A stretch of 9,190 nt of DNA from Desulfurivibrio sp044068625 (GCF_044068625.1 NZ_JBIPKH010000040.1:1-9190), one strand, 5' to 3'. Counted from the stretch's first letter, positions 1-6,998 are shown. Notes: generated from the letters alone by a model not told the origin. A program made the numbers and translations.

Positions 1-497
1 AGACATCCCACTTGATCCATAAGATCACTAGATTCAATTTCAATTACTTTATTAATCCTTTTAACCTCTTTATCTAGGTTGAAATTTATTTTATCTATTT
101 GTTTTTGAAGATGTAATATTTTATCTTCAAGGTTTTCTGGAACTCGATAACCTTCAACGGTCAGAGAACCAACCGCTTGAATCTGGGTAACATTTTCTAT
201 ACAGAGTACATTTCTTTTATCAAATAATTCGCTTAGGTAATCCCTGAACATTCCAAATAGATTATTTTTTTTAATTAAAAAAACAACTGAATTAATTGAA
301 TAAATAACTAAAAGACCACCAATAATCTGAGAAAAAATAGAAAATGCTTTATCTATTGATTCTGCCTTTTCACTTAAGTTCCATAACAAAACCAGATGGA
401 CAAAAATAACAGCAACTACAGCTAAAACAGGCCAACCTCGCCAAAACCATTTAACACGCCTAACAAGCCCAGTAAATACAAATTCTATCTTTCTCAT
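1..497 (-). CDS. Two-helix membrane protein with C-terminal coiled coil, partial (runs off left edge)
   Basis: An open frame of 165 codons runs from an ATG at 497 to the window edge with no stop, so the C-terminus is missing. Two hydrophobic segments are visible, at about residues 22-41 and 54-75, joined by a short polar loop of about a dozen residues. The N-terminus is basic and Trp-rich (RRVKWFWRGW, residues 13-22). After a short linker, residues 121-155 are rich in Leu/Ile and Lys/Glu with heptad-like spacing, suggesting a coiled coil. The start is supported by GAGG at 507-504, six bases upstream, and by the nuclease stop codon (500-498) directly abutting the ATG. I recognise no named family. 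A two-helix membrane anchor or effector is possible, but that is inference. Composition is far more AT-rich than the neighbouring gene, suggesting a separate origin. The reading frame itself is well supported; the function is unknown. Confidence 0.8.
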   Translation of the reverse strand, partial: MRKIEFVFTGLVRRVKWFWRGWPVLAVVAVIFVHLVLLWNLSEKAESIDKAFSIFSQIIGGLLVIYSINSVVFLIKKNNLFGMFRDYLSELFDKRNVLCIENVTQIQAVGSLTVEGYRVPENLEDKILHLQKQIDKINFNLDKEVKRINKVIEIESSDLMDQVGC

Positions 498-1229
498 TCA
501 CTGCCTCGACCGCCGCCACCCGGCTGCCCGGGCCTCTTCCTCGGAACAAAACCATCTCTGCCCTCGGCTTTTATCAATCCTGGTCCGTTCGTAATGCCTA
601 CCACCGGGAACATGATAAATCTTTTCGCCCTTACTGTTGATGTTGCCCTTGATCAGGCAGTCACCGGGACGGGCCTGACTTTCCACCCCGGACCGACTTT
701 CAGCAGCAGGCTCCAAAACTCTCCCCTCCCGCTCCCCACGCCGCCAATCCCAAGGCGGCACAGGGCCCGGCTCCCCCCACAACCCCAGCTTGCCATCTCG
801 GGCCTTATTCTCCAGCGCCTTCCATTCCCGACATTCGGGCTTCTTGCAATACTGGCCATAAACCCATGCGAATCCGGCCTTAACCACTTCCCGGTTGAGA
901 TTTACCCCATCCACGATGACCATGCCGACAATGCGGCCATACCGATCCCGTTCCACCTCGACAATATCGACCTTGTAACCCGCAGCGGCAATGGCCGACT
1001 CGACAAATTGTGTCGCCGCCTTGCCATAGGGCTGCCCTGACTCCGGGGCGTCTATGCCGTAAAACCTGATCCGCTCCTGCTTGCCGTCCGGCGTGATCAC
1101 CCGAATAGTGTCGCCGTCGGAAATGTTGGTCACCCGGGCTGGCCAGGTGGCGGCATGGACGCTGGCAACAAGCAGCAAACAGCAGACCAGCAACAGGCCG
1201 GCGATTTTCATTGCCCTCTGGCGGATCAC
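498..1229 (-). CDS. Exported staphylococcal-nuclease-family endonuclease with extra C-terminal domain
   Basis: The 243-residue protein starts at GTG and opens with a signal peptide (basic residues to K8, hydrophobic core 9-22, probable cleavage after the VHA at 24-26). It is therefore likely periplasmic or secreted. Residues about 28-152 form an SNase (thermonuclease) fold that hydrolyses DNA or RNA with a divalent metal. By alignment to staphylococcal nuclease, D40, R55, D60, E63 and R99 match its D21, R35, D40, E43 and R87, so the active site looks intact. C128 and C133 lie in the YCKKPEC segment often seen in this family. After a Pro/Arg-rich linker (about 153-188), residues 189-243 form a second small domain with C191, H206, H212 and C228 and the segments IKGNI, IYHVPGG and WFCSEEEA. 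This tail recurs in bacterial thermonuclease-like proteins but its role is not known to me. The gene shares GTGA with the upstream gene, suggesting translational coupling. Confidence 0.9.
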   Translation of the reverse strand: MIRQRAMKIAGLLLVCCLLLVASVHAATWPARVTNISDGDTIRVITPDGKQERIRFYGIDAPESGQPYGKAATQFVESAIAAAGYKVDIVEVERDRYGRIVGMVIVDGVNLNREVVKAGFAWVYGQYCKKPECREWKALENKARDGKLGLWGEPGPVPPWDWRRGEREGRVLEPAAESRSGVESQARPGDCLIKGNINSKGEKIYHVPGGRHYERTRIDKSRGQRWFCSEEEARAAGWRRSRQ

Positions 1230-1696
1230 TTGGCCCCTCTCCCCAACACCGATTCCAGCAACTTCACCGTCGCCCCATAAATCTCCGGGTCTTTGCTCGC
1301 CCTGGGGCCGGCCACGTTCAATACCCTGATCCCGTTATCGGCCAGCCAGGAGGCAACCATCCTGGTAGCATAGGCCATGGAGTTGGCCTTGATATCCAAA
1401 TGCAGAGACGGCTTGCAGTGCCTCTGGGCAAGTTCCACGGTCAGCTTCGAGCCACCGGTCAATTTCCCATGGGAAACGATCAGGGTGCCATCGGAATCGA
1501 GTATATTCTGTTCCGTCCGCTTCGGATAGCTTTTAACCGGCATCTCCTGAAGATCATATTTCTCAGGCAACGGACCTGCCTCGGTCATCCGCCCCTTGGG
1601 TATCCAGCCACCATGGGGGATGCCACGTTTTATGGCAACGTCCAGGCCAGCCTGATCGGCGCCGGTCTGGCCGCCGGAAATGATTTTGTTCAGCAT
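1226..1696 (-). CDS. YpsA-like / 'putative molybdenum carrier' protein, SLOG-type Rossmann fold
   Basis: This 156-residue protein resembles the short proteins annotated as putative molybdenum carriers, related to YpsA and the SLOG group of Rossmann-like nucleotide-binding domains. The N-terminal strand is followed by GGQTGAD at 8-14, a phosphate-binding type loop. A second Gly-rich stretch, GKLTGGSKLTVE at 77-88, and the C-terminal VLNVAGPRAS at 125-134 are the other expected conserved blocks. There is no signal peptide or membrane segment, so it should be cytoplasmic. The molybdenum label is historical and nothing in this window concerns molybdenum cofactor. SLOG relatives are proposed to bind nucleotide-derived ligands and some occur in defence operons, so a sensor or ligand-processing role is plausible but unproven. 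The start at 1696 has AGGT seven bases upstream. It sits 9 bases after the mrr-like gene and overlaps the nuclease gene by four bases. Confidence 0.85.
   Translation of the reverse strand: MLNKIISGGQTGADQAGLDVAIKRGIPHGGWIPKGRMTEAGPLPEKYDLQEMPVKSYPKRTEQNILDSDGTLIVSHGKLTGGSKLTVELAQRHCKPSLHLDIKANSMAYATRMVASWLADNGIRVLNVAGPRASKDPEIYGATVKLLESVLGRGAK
1234..1240 (-). promoter_or_regulatory. Ribosome binding site favouring the GTG start of the nuclease gene
   Basis: AGAGGGG within the last codons of the ypsA-like gene places AGAGG six bases before the GTG at 1229. The alternative ATG at 1211, seven codons into the frame, has AGAGG only three bases away, which is too close. Both starts would keep the signal peptide, so the choice does not change the predicted export. 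Confidence 0.55.
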
Positions 1697-1705
1697 CAGG
1701 ACTAC

Positions 1706-2602
1706 CTATTCCGACTTGGCGAAAAAATAGATCGGGGTCATTGGCAAGATCGCCTTGTCCTCATCGGTCATTTTTTCGTAGAATTCCTGCCAGAGAACGA
1801 TAAGACGTGACAGGTCAACCAATTCCACATGGACATGAGAAGTTCGAGCGGTACTTTTTGCGTCGGCGGTGAAGCCGCCGGACGAAACAAATAACCCTAC
1901 GTCACCGGCCTTGTGCAGCAAACCCATAAGTTGCCGCACCTCTTGGACATTGGCAGCAGACTCTCTGTGTTTAATCTGAACCTGAATTCGAGGGTTTTCG
2001 GTCCCAAGGGGATCACGGTACGCCATGATATCTATACCGCCATCCTTTCCCCTGGGGGCCACAAAGGGGGTATGATAGCCCATACCCCTAAGAAGGGCGG
2101 CAACCATATCCTGAAACTCATAGGGGTTCAACCGCCAGATTTGGCGCTCTATGCCATCGCGAGCAATCTGCTCAGCTTGGTCAAGTGTGATCTCACCCTC
2201 GGCAGCCTCGTCAGCAACTACAACGACATCATCAGCTGAGGATGTCGGCTGTCTTGATTTCCATTCCTTGTATGCTTTCTGAGAAGCCTCAAGTAGGCCG
2301 ACTGGACCAAGCTTTAAAGCCTCCTCTCCTTCCGGGGTCAAGTACCATATCCCCTTTTTCTTGACCAGATAACCAGCTTTAACGCAATCTATACTGAAAA
2401 AATGCAGGATGGAGACCCACCGAACATTGCCGGTCTTCTCGTATCGCTCCATAGCCCAATCATTCAGATCAATTCGCTTGCCGACGGCTTGCACCACCTC
2501 ACGCATTGGCATTTCGCCGTCTTTTTCTTTCAAAGCCTCAAATGCTGCAAACATCACCTTGGAAGCGAGTTCCTTGGTTGGTGCGAGTTCTTTTCTTACC
2601 AT
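1706..2602 (-). CDS. Mrr-type restriction endonuclease (winged-helix N-domain plus Mrr catalytic domain)
   Basis: The 298-residue protein has the two-domain layout of the Mrr family. Residues about 14-100 form an Mrr N-terminal winged-helix region, ending in the typical GIWYLTPEGEEAL. A linker of about 50 residues, partly acidic, follows. Residues about 158-268 form a PD-(D/E)xK nuclease domain: E162 in NPYEFQDMVAALL, the GKDGGIDI loop at 185-192 with D191 as the expected metal ligand, and Q209-I-K211 as the Q-x-K variant usual in Mrr proteins. FVSSGGFTADA (238-248) is a further conserved family block. The catalytic set looks complete, so an active enzyme is expected. E. coli Mrr cleaves methylated DNA; whether this one is methylation-dependent cannot be read from sequence. 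The start at 2602 has AGGA seven bases upstream. The 45-base gap from hsdR, in the same direction, suggests one operon. Confidence 0.92.
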   Translation of the reverse strand: MVRKELAPTKELASKVMFAAFEALKEKDGEMPMREVVQAVGKRIDLNDWAMERYEKTGNVRWVSILHFFSIDCVKAGYLVKKKGIWYLTPEGEEALKLGPVGLLEASQKAYKEWKSRQPTSSADDVVVVADEAAEGEITLDQAEQIARDGIERQIWRLNPYEFQDMVAALLRGMGYHTPFVAPRGKDGGIDIMAYRDPLGTENPRIQVQIKHRESAANVQEVRQLMGLLHKAGDVGLFVSSGGFTADAKSTARTSHVHVELVDLSRLIVLWQEFYEKMTDEDKAILPMTPIYFFAKSE

Positions 2603-2647
2603 TTTATTATCCTAACAGAACAGATTTGATAACATCAGGCCACACCT
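2603..2647 (-). other. hsdR-mrr spacer with mrr ribosome binding site
   Basis: This 45-base gap is the largest between any two genes in the cluster. It is AT-rich, contains the AGGA ribosome binding site of the mrr-like gene, and shows no stem followed by a T run, so no intrinsic terminator separates the type I genes from the accessory genes. A GATAAT hexamer overlaps the ribosome site but is too near the ATG to be a good promoter. Confidence 0.45.
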
Positions 2648-5600
2648 TCAATGCCCATGGCTTGCCACCGCTTTTACTTGATCGGCTGAAAAGTAAGTTG
2701 CTCCAAAAATGGTGTCACCAAGCCATTTCTTGAAAGACGGGTTATCGCTGAATTGCTTGAATAGCTCGGTATGGTCAGCCAAGAGGTCGATCATTACCCG
2801 CTGCAGAGCGGCGTCGTGCTCGATTCTGGCGGTCTTCTTATCGTTGTTCTTCATGGCGTTCTGGTAGGCGGCGTCCGCTGCGACCTTGGCCGGGATCTCC
2901 TCGGCGATGACCTGGCGGATCTTGTCGCCGTCCTTCCAATCGACGTTGCCGAACTGGTCGTTGAACGCCTTGATGATATTGCTCAGTTGGTCCAGTTCCG
3001 GCTCCGGTTTGCGGCCACCGCCGCTGGTCGGCACCGGTCCGATTTCGGCATCCTGATCCGGAAGGCCGACCTTCAGACTGGTTTTCACCTCGACACGGTA
3101 GCTGTCCATGTCGATAGCCTCCAGAATGCCCCGGGACAAGTCCTCCTCCTTGGGCGCGGGAAGCTTAGGGATCAGGAAATTAAGAAGGATCGATAGTTTT
3201 TCCCAGTCGGTATTCGAGTACGGCAGGATCGAGGCCAGAAAACCGTAGGTGCGCACGAAGGCCTTGGCCTTGCCCTTGAAGTCCACTTGGCCGTCTTCAT
3301 CGAGATCGGCGTTGTAGGTGGCCACGCAGGCGTCCAGGATCTGGTCGAGCTTGTCGCGGTCCGCACCTTTCAGGTAGAACCCAACCAGATCGTCGATTTG
3401 TCCCTGCGAATAGACCTGGTAGCCGTCCAGATCCGATTTCAGGTCGTGCAGCTTGTTGGGGTCAGTCTCGTCACTGAGGATGGTGGTGCGGTAATAGGGC
3501 TCGAACGACTTCTGGATGGTCTCCGAGTCGTTGTAGAAATCGAGCACAAAGGTGTCGTGCTTCTGCGGATGGGCGCGATTGAGCCGCGAGAGGGTCTGCA
3601 CCGCCTTGATGCCGGAGAGTGCCTTGTCCACGTACATGGTGTGCAGCAGCGGTTCGTCGTAGCCGGTCTGGAACTTGTCGGCGACGATCAGGAAGCGGTA
3701 CGGGTCCTGTTGCACCTCGTACGGGATCCGGCTGCTGGAAAAGCCGTTCAGCGTCGCTTCGGTCACTTTCTTACCGCCATACTCGTGATCCCCGGAAAAG
3801 GCCACGATGGGTGCGTAAGGGCTTTTGCGCTCCTTGAGGTAGTCCCTGAAGGCATGGAAATACTGAATGGCCCGCTCGATACCGTTGGTGATGACCATGG
3901 CCCGGGCATGGCCGCCGATCTTGCGGTGGCCGATCACCTGGGCGTGGAAGTGGTCCACCATAATCTCCGCCTTCTCGCGGATGGCGTGCTCATGGGACTC
4001 CACATAGCGGCGCAGCTTTTTCTGGGCCTTGTTGGCGTCGAAGAGCGGGTCGTCCTCCACGGTCTTGGCCAGGCGGTAATAACTCTCCACCGGGGTGTAA
4101 TTCTTCAGCACATCGAGGATGAAGCCCTCCTGGATGGCCTGTTTCATGGTGTAGCTGTGGAACGGGTGGTGCTTCACGGTGCCATCCGGCTGCGGGTCCG
4201 GCTCGCCGAAGATCTCTAGGGTCTTGTTCTTGGGGGTCGCGGTGAAGGCGAAGTAGCTGGCGTTGGTCACCATCTTCCGGCCTTCCATAATCTTATTGAT
4301 CTTGTCCTCGACCGTCTCTTCCCCCTCGTCATCAGAGCCGCCGTAGGGCGCGGTCTCTTCCAGCACACGATTCATCGCGGCAGTGGTCTTGCCGCCCTGG
4401 CTGGAATGAGCCTCGTCGATGATGATGGCGAACTTGCTCTGGCGGTGTTCGTCGCCGATCTCATCGAGGATGAACGGGAACTTCTGCACCGTGGTGATGA
4501 TGATTTTCTTCCCGGCCTTGAGGAATTTGCGCAGGTCGCCGGAGTGTTCGGCATGGCCGACGGTGGCGGAGACCTGGGCGAACTGCTTGATGGTGTCGCG
4601 GATCTGTTTGTCGAGCACCCGTCGGTCGGTGACCACGATCACCGAGTCGAACAACGCCTTGCTCTCGTGTTCCAGCCCCACGAGCTGGTGCGCCAGCCAG
4701 GCGATGGAGTTACTTTTGCCGCTGCCCGCCGAGTGCTGGATCAGGTAGCGCCTGCCGATGCCACTCTCAGCGGCATTGGCCAGCAGCATGCGCACCACCT
4801 TCAACTGGTGGTAGCGAGGGAATATCTGCTTGTACCTTTTTTTGCCGGACTTCTCGTCCTTTTCCTCCACCACCTGGGCGTAGTTTTCCAGGATGTCGGT
4901 CAACCCCTCCTTGGAGAGGGTCTCCTTCCACAGGTAGTCGGTGGCGAGCCCGGCCGGGTTGGGCGGATTGCCAGCACCGTCGTTGTAGCCTTTGTCGAAG
5001 GGCAGAAACCACGAGCCCTTGCCCTTGAGGTGGGTACAGAAACGCACCTCGTGATCGTCCACGGCAAAATGAACGACGCAACGGCCGAACTGGAACAGCA
5101 GCTCCTTTGGGTCGCGGTCGCGCTGGTACTGCTGCACGGCATCGAGCACCGTCTGCTTGGTGAGCTTATTTTTGAGTTCGAAGGTGGCGATGGGCAGGCC
5201 GTTGATGAACACGGCCATATCGAGGGAGAGCGCGGTCTCGTTGCGGCTGTAGCGGAGCTGGCGGGTGACGCTAAAGATGTTGGCCGCGAACCGTTCCGCC
5301 GCCTTCACGTTGCCCGGCGTCGGCGTGCCGTAAAAAAGGTCCACATGGGACGGGCCGTGCTTGATGCCGCCGCGCAGCACGTCTACCACGCCGCGCTTGG
5401 CGATCTCGCCCTGCAGGCGGTGCAGGAATTGTGTGCGCTTGGGGCCTTCCTCGTCGATGCCGAGAGCCTCATAGGTATCGGGTTGGGTGGCGGCGAGGAA
5501 CTGCAGCTGTTTGGCCAGGTCGACAGCGTGTTCCCGGTCGTAGTCCTGCGGGTCACCCTGAACGTATCCGGCATCCTCCACAAGGGAGGTGACGATGATC

Positions 5601-5656
5601 GATTCCAGGCCCTTTTCGCTGGTGTCAGTCGGTTTCATCCATGTCCCCCTCGTCAT
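2648..5656 (-). CDS. hsdR: Type I restriction enzyme, restriction/translocase subunit HsdR
   Basis: This ATP-dependent motor and nuclease cuts unmodified DNA when assembled with HsdM and HsdS. Numbered from the upstream ATG (1002 residues), the N-terminal endonuclease domain includes D146 and E160-L-K162, the PD-ExK metal site. The Y177 region reads AVQQY, so the usual Q of the Q-x-x-x-Y motif seen in some HsdR proteins is replaced by A173. The superfamily 2 helicase core follows: Walker A AGSGKS at 310-315, VVTDRRVLDKQ at 341-351, DEAH at 414-417, TATP at 472-475, the FQTGYDEP block at 662-669, and QTLSRLNR at 687-694. The C-terminal 270 residues are the helical region that docks on the methylase. 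All key motifs are intact. An ATG at 5638 (giving 996 residues) is the likelier start, since GAGGGGG at 5651-5645 lies six bases before it while the ATG at 5656 has no visible ribosome site. The gene overlaps the end of hsdS. Confidence 0.97.
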   Translation of the reverse strand: MTRGTWMKPTDTSEKGLESIIVTSLVEDAGYVQGDPQDYDREHAVDLAKQLQFLAATQPDTYEALGIDEEGPKRTQFLHRLQGEIAKRGVVDVLRGGIKHGPSHVDLFYGTPTPGNVKAAERFAANIFSVTRQLRYSRNETALSLDMAVFINGLPIATFELKNKLTKQTVLDAVQQYQRDRDPKELLFQFGRCVVHFAVDDHEVRFCTHLKGKGSWFLPFDKGYNDGAGNPPNPAGLATDYLWKETLSKEGLTDILENYAQVVEEKDEKSGKKRYKQIFPRYHQLKVVRMLLANAAESGIGRRYLIQHSAGSGKSNSIAWLAHQLVGLEHESKALFDSVIVVTDRRVLDKQIRDTIKQFAQVSATVGHAEHSGDLRKFLKAGKKIIITTVQKFPFILDEIGDEHRQSKFAIIIDEAHSSQGGKTTAAMNRVLEETAPYGGSDDEGEETVEDKINKIMEGRKMVTNASYFAFTATPKNKTLEIFGEPDPQPDGTVKHHPFHSYTMKQAIQEGFILDVLKNYTPVESYYRLAKTVEDDPLFDANKAQKKLRRYVESHEHAIREKAEIMVDHFHAQVIGHRKIGGHARAMVITNGIERAIQYFHAFRDYLKERKSPYAPIVAFSGDHEYGGKKVTEATLNGFSSSRIPYEVQQDPYRFLIVADKFQTGYDEPLLHTMYVDKALSGIKAVQTLSRLNRAHPQKHDTFVLDFYNDSETIQKSFEPYYRTTILSDETDPNKLHDLKSDLDGYQVYSQGQIDDLVGFYLKGADRDKLDQILDACVATYNADLDEDGQVDFKGKAKAFVRTYGFLASILPYSNTDWEKLSILLNFLIPKLPAPKEEDLSRGILEAIDMDSYRVEVKTSLKVGLPDQDAEIGPVPTSGGGRKPEPELDQLSNIIKAFNDQFGNVDWKDGDKIRQVIAEEIPAKVAADAAYQNAMKNNDKKTARIEHDAALQRVMIDLLADHTELFKQFSDNPSFKKWLGDTIFGATYFSADQVKAVASHGH

Positions 5657-6998
5657 CGATCACGTCATCGGATTCGGCGGTGTCCTCTTCCAGGGCCAGC
5701 AGCTCGTCCTCGGCAACCTCCGGCACTTCGATACCACGAACATCCACCTGGCCTGTGACGACATCGGAAATCAGCCGGGTGCAGTATTCGCGCATCAGCT
5801 CAATCTCGCGTTGGGCGCGGTTAATGGCCTGGTCGATTTCCGCTGACTTTTTCTGGATGTGTTCAAGAATTTTTTGCTGCTCGCCCGCAGGTGGATACGC
5901 AAATTTCAGATTGCCTATGAATGTCCAATCAGCTCGGGGCATTTTTGCCCCAAATGTTGAGCTATTAATCAGATCAATTACGCGTTTGGAACGAAGCTTT
6001 TGTTCAAGGAAGTCAGCCGATACATTTCCGGTCGCTCGCAAAACCAGAAACTCGCCTACACAAACTCCAGCAGTCTGTGACCGTGTCACCTTCGCCAGAT
6101 ACGGGCGTAGCTTTCCGAACAAAACATCTCCGGGCTGAAAACGCTTCACCTGACTATCAAAGGTGATCTCGTCATCAGGTAGTGAAATCCTGCCGGTCCA
6201 GCTTTCTACGTGTTCAAGGGCTATATATGTCTCGCCTGGCTGCTTTTCGGAAGTTTGCTCATTCAAGTTGTGGCACAAGAATTTGAGTCGGCGAACTTCC
6301 CAATGCTCCGGAATATCTCCGATCCATTCCACGCCGCTGGGCTTGAACTTGACCTTGGGATCAAGCCCCCGGGTCACGGCCTGGTTGATGACGTTCTGCT
6401 TCTGCTCCTTGAGCAGTTCGATGAGCCGCCGCTTGTTGCGTATGAACCGCTGAGCCTTACTGCCGACCGCATCAAGAAATCTGGTGATGTGCCGCTGCTC
6501 CTCAATCGAAGGAACGGGCGACGTCATGCGCTTGAAATCCTGCCAGTAAAGCCGGTTACGGTCTTTCACGATGCCCCGAGAAAAGGCGTCCACCTCGTTC
6601 ATATAGGACGCGGTGCGGAACAGATAGCTGAAGTAGCGGCAGTCCACCTCGGGAAAGGGTCGCACAACGACATAAGCTGGACTGACCAGCCCGTCCATGG
6701 GGGCAACGCCCACGGCTCCCTGCCACATGCGCATCATGTTGTAGGCAATATCCCCCTGAGCCGCTCGCTTGTATTTTTCCCGGTCGGCCATCACTTGCTT
6801 GCGTTTCAGGTTCTCCATGTCGCGCACGCGGACACCAGTTTTCAACGAGACCTCAAGGATAGGCAGCTCCCCAAACCCAGTCTCGTTGCGCTGAGAGAAC
6901 AGACGGCCATTCCGGAACAGATTCCAGTGAGCCGGAATATTGCCCAAAAACGGCTGCCCGGAATCCTTGTATTCTGGATACGCGGCCAGCTTCATCAT
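5625..6998 (-). CDS. hsdS: Type I restriction-modification specificity subunit HsdS
   Basis: HsdS reads the bipartite target sequence for the methylase and the restriction complex. The 457-residue protein shows the classic two-repeat plan. Each half starts with a matching block, SGQPFLGNIPAHW at 13-25 and SGVEWIGDIPEHW at 221-233. Each continues with a variable target recognition domain (about 28-160 and 236-368) and closes with a conserved helical spacer (EEQRHITRFLD from 166, EQQKILEHIQ from 373) leading to the long helices at about 178-210 and 385-415. The two recognition domains do not resemble each other, so the recognised site should be two different half-sites. The C-terminal 36 residues (422-457) hold 18 Asp/Glu and no Lys or Arg. 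The ATG at 6998 overlaps the hsdM stop by ATGA and has GGAGG four to five bases upstream. The recognised DNA sequence cannot be predicted by eye. Confidence 0.96.
   Translation of the reverse strand: MMKLAAYPEYKDSGQPFLGNIPAHWNLFRNGRLFSQRNETGFGELPILEVSLKTGVRVRDMENLKRKQVMADREKYKRAAQGDIAYNMMRMWQGAVGVAPMDGLVSPAYVVVRPFPEVDCRYFSYLFRTASYMNEVDAFSRGIVKDRNRLYWQDFKRMTSPVPSIEEQRHITRFLDAVGSKAQRFIRNKRRLIELLKEQKQNVINQAVTRGLDPKVKFKPSGVEWIGDIPEHWEVRRLKFLCHNLNEQTSEKQPGETYIALEHVESWTGRISLPDDEITFDSQVKRFQPGDVLFGKLRPYLAKVTRSQTAGVCVGEFLVLRATGNVSADFLEQKLRSKRVIDLINSSTFGAKMPRADWTFIGNLKFAYPPAGEQQKILEHIQKKSAEIDQAINRAQREIELMREYCTRLISDVVTGQVDVRGIEVPEVAEDELLALEEDTAESDDVIDDEGDMDETD
5645..5651 (-). promoter_or_regulatory. Ribosome binding site deciding the hsdR start
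   Basis: GAGGGGG read on the minus strand ends six bases before the ATG at 5638. It lies inside the longer frame that begins at 5656, whose own upstream bases (CCGATGACGTGATCG) contain no Shine-Dalgarno match. This favours translation from 5638, beginning MKPTD, with a 14-base overlap with hsdS rather than 32. Direct observation of the motif; its use is inference. Confidence 0.6.
6294..6338 (-). repeat. HsdS conserved block, second copy (protein-level repeat)
   Basis: Codons 221-235 encode SGVEWIGDIPEHWEV, the start of the second half of HsdS, matching the block at 6918-6962. It follows the central helical spacer and marks the boundary of the second target recognition domain, whose DNA is more AT-rich than the flanking constant regions. 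Confidence 0.7.
6918..6962 (-). repeat. HsdS conserved block, first copy (protein-level repeat)
   Basis: Codons 13-27 encode the block beginning SGQPFLGNIPAHW that precedes the first target recognition domain. It pairs with the block at 6294-6338. The copies share S-G, I/L-G, N/D-I-P and H-W at matched positions, marking the two-fold repeat on which half-subunit swapping can act. The similarity is at protein level rather than as exact DNA identity. Confidence 0.7.

Noticed and set aside
1211..1211. ATG at 1211 as the nuclease start in place of GTG at 1229
   Set aside because: The ribosome site AGAGG is only three bases from this ATG, whereas the GTG has AGAGG six bases upstream and forms a GTGA overlap with the upstream stop. 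It remains possible.
1226..1696. Taking the 'molybdenum carrier' label as a real function
   Set aside because: No molybdenum transport, storage or cofactor gene is present, and the visible motifs only indicate nucleotide-type ligand binding.
2603..2615. GATAAT as a -10 element for a separate mrr promoter
   Set aside because: It sits only a few bases from the ATG and overlaps the ribosome site; the best -35 candidate (TTATCA) is weak and at a poor spacing of 15.
3287..4219. A 310-codon open frame on the plus strand, opposite hsdR
   Set aside because: It is antisense to the helicase region of hsdR and is rich in Val, Leu and Gly as expected of a complement frame; no ribosome site or domain supports it.
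4406..5758. A 450-codon open frame on the plus strand, opposite hsdR
   Set aside because: It is antisense to the conserved nuclease and helicase motifs of hsdR, shows no recognisable domain, and is the kind of shadow frame that high third-position GC produces.
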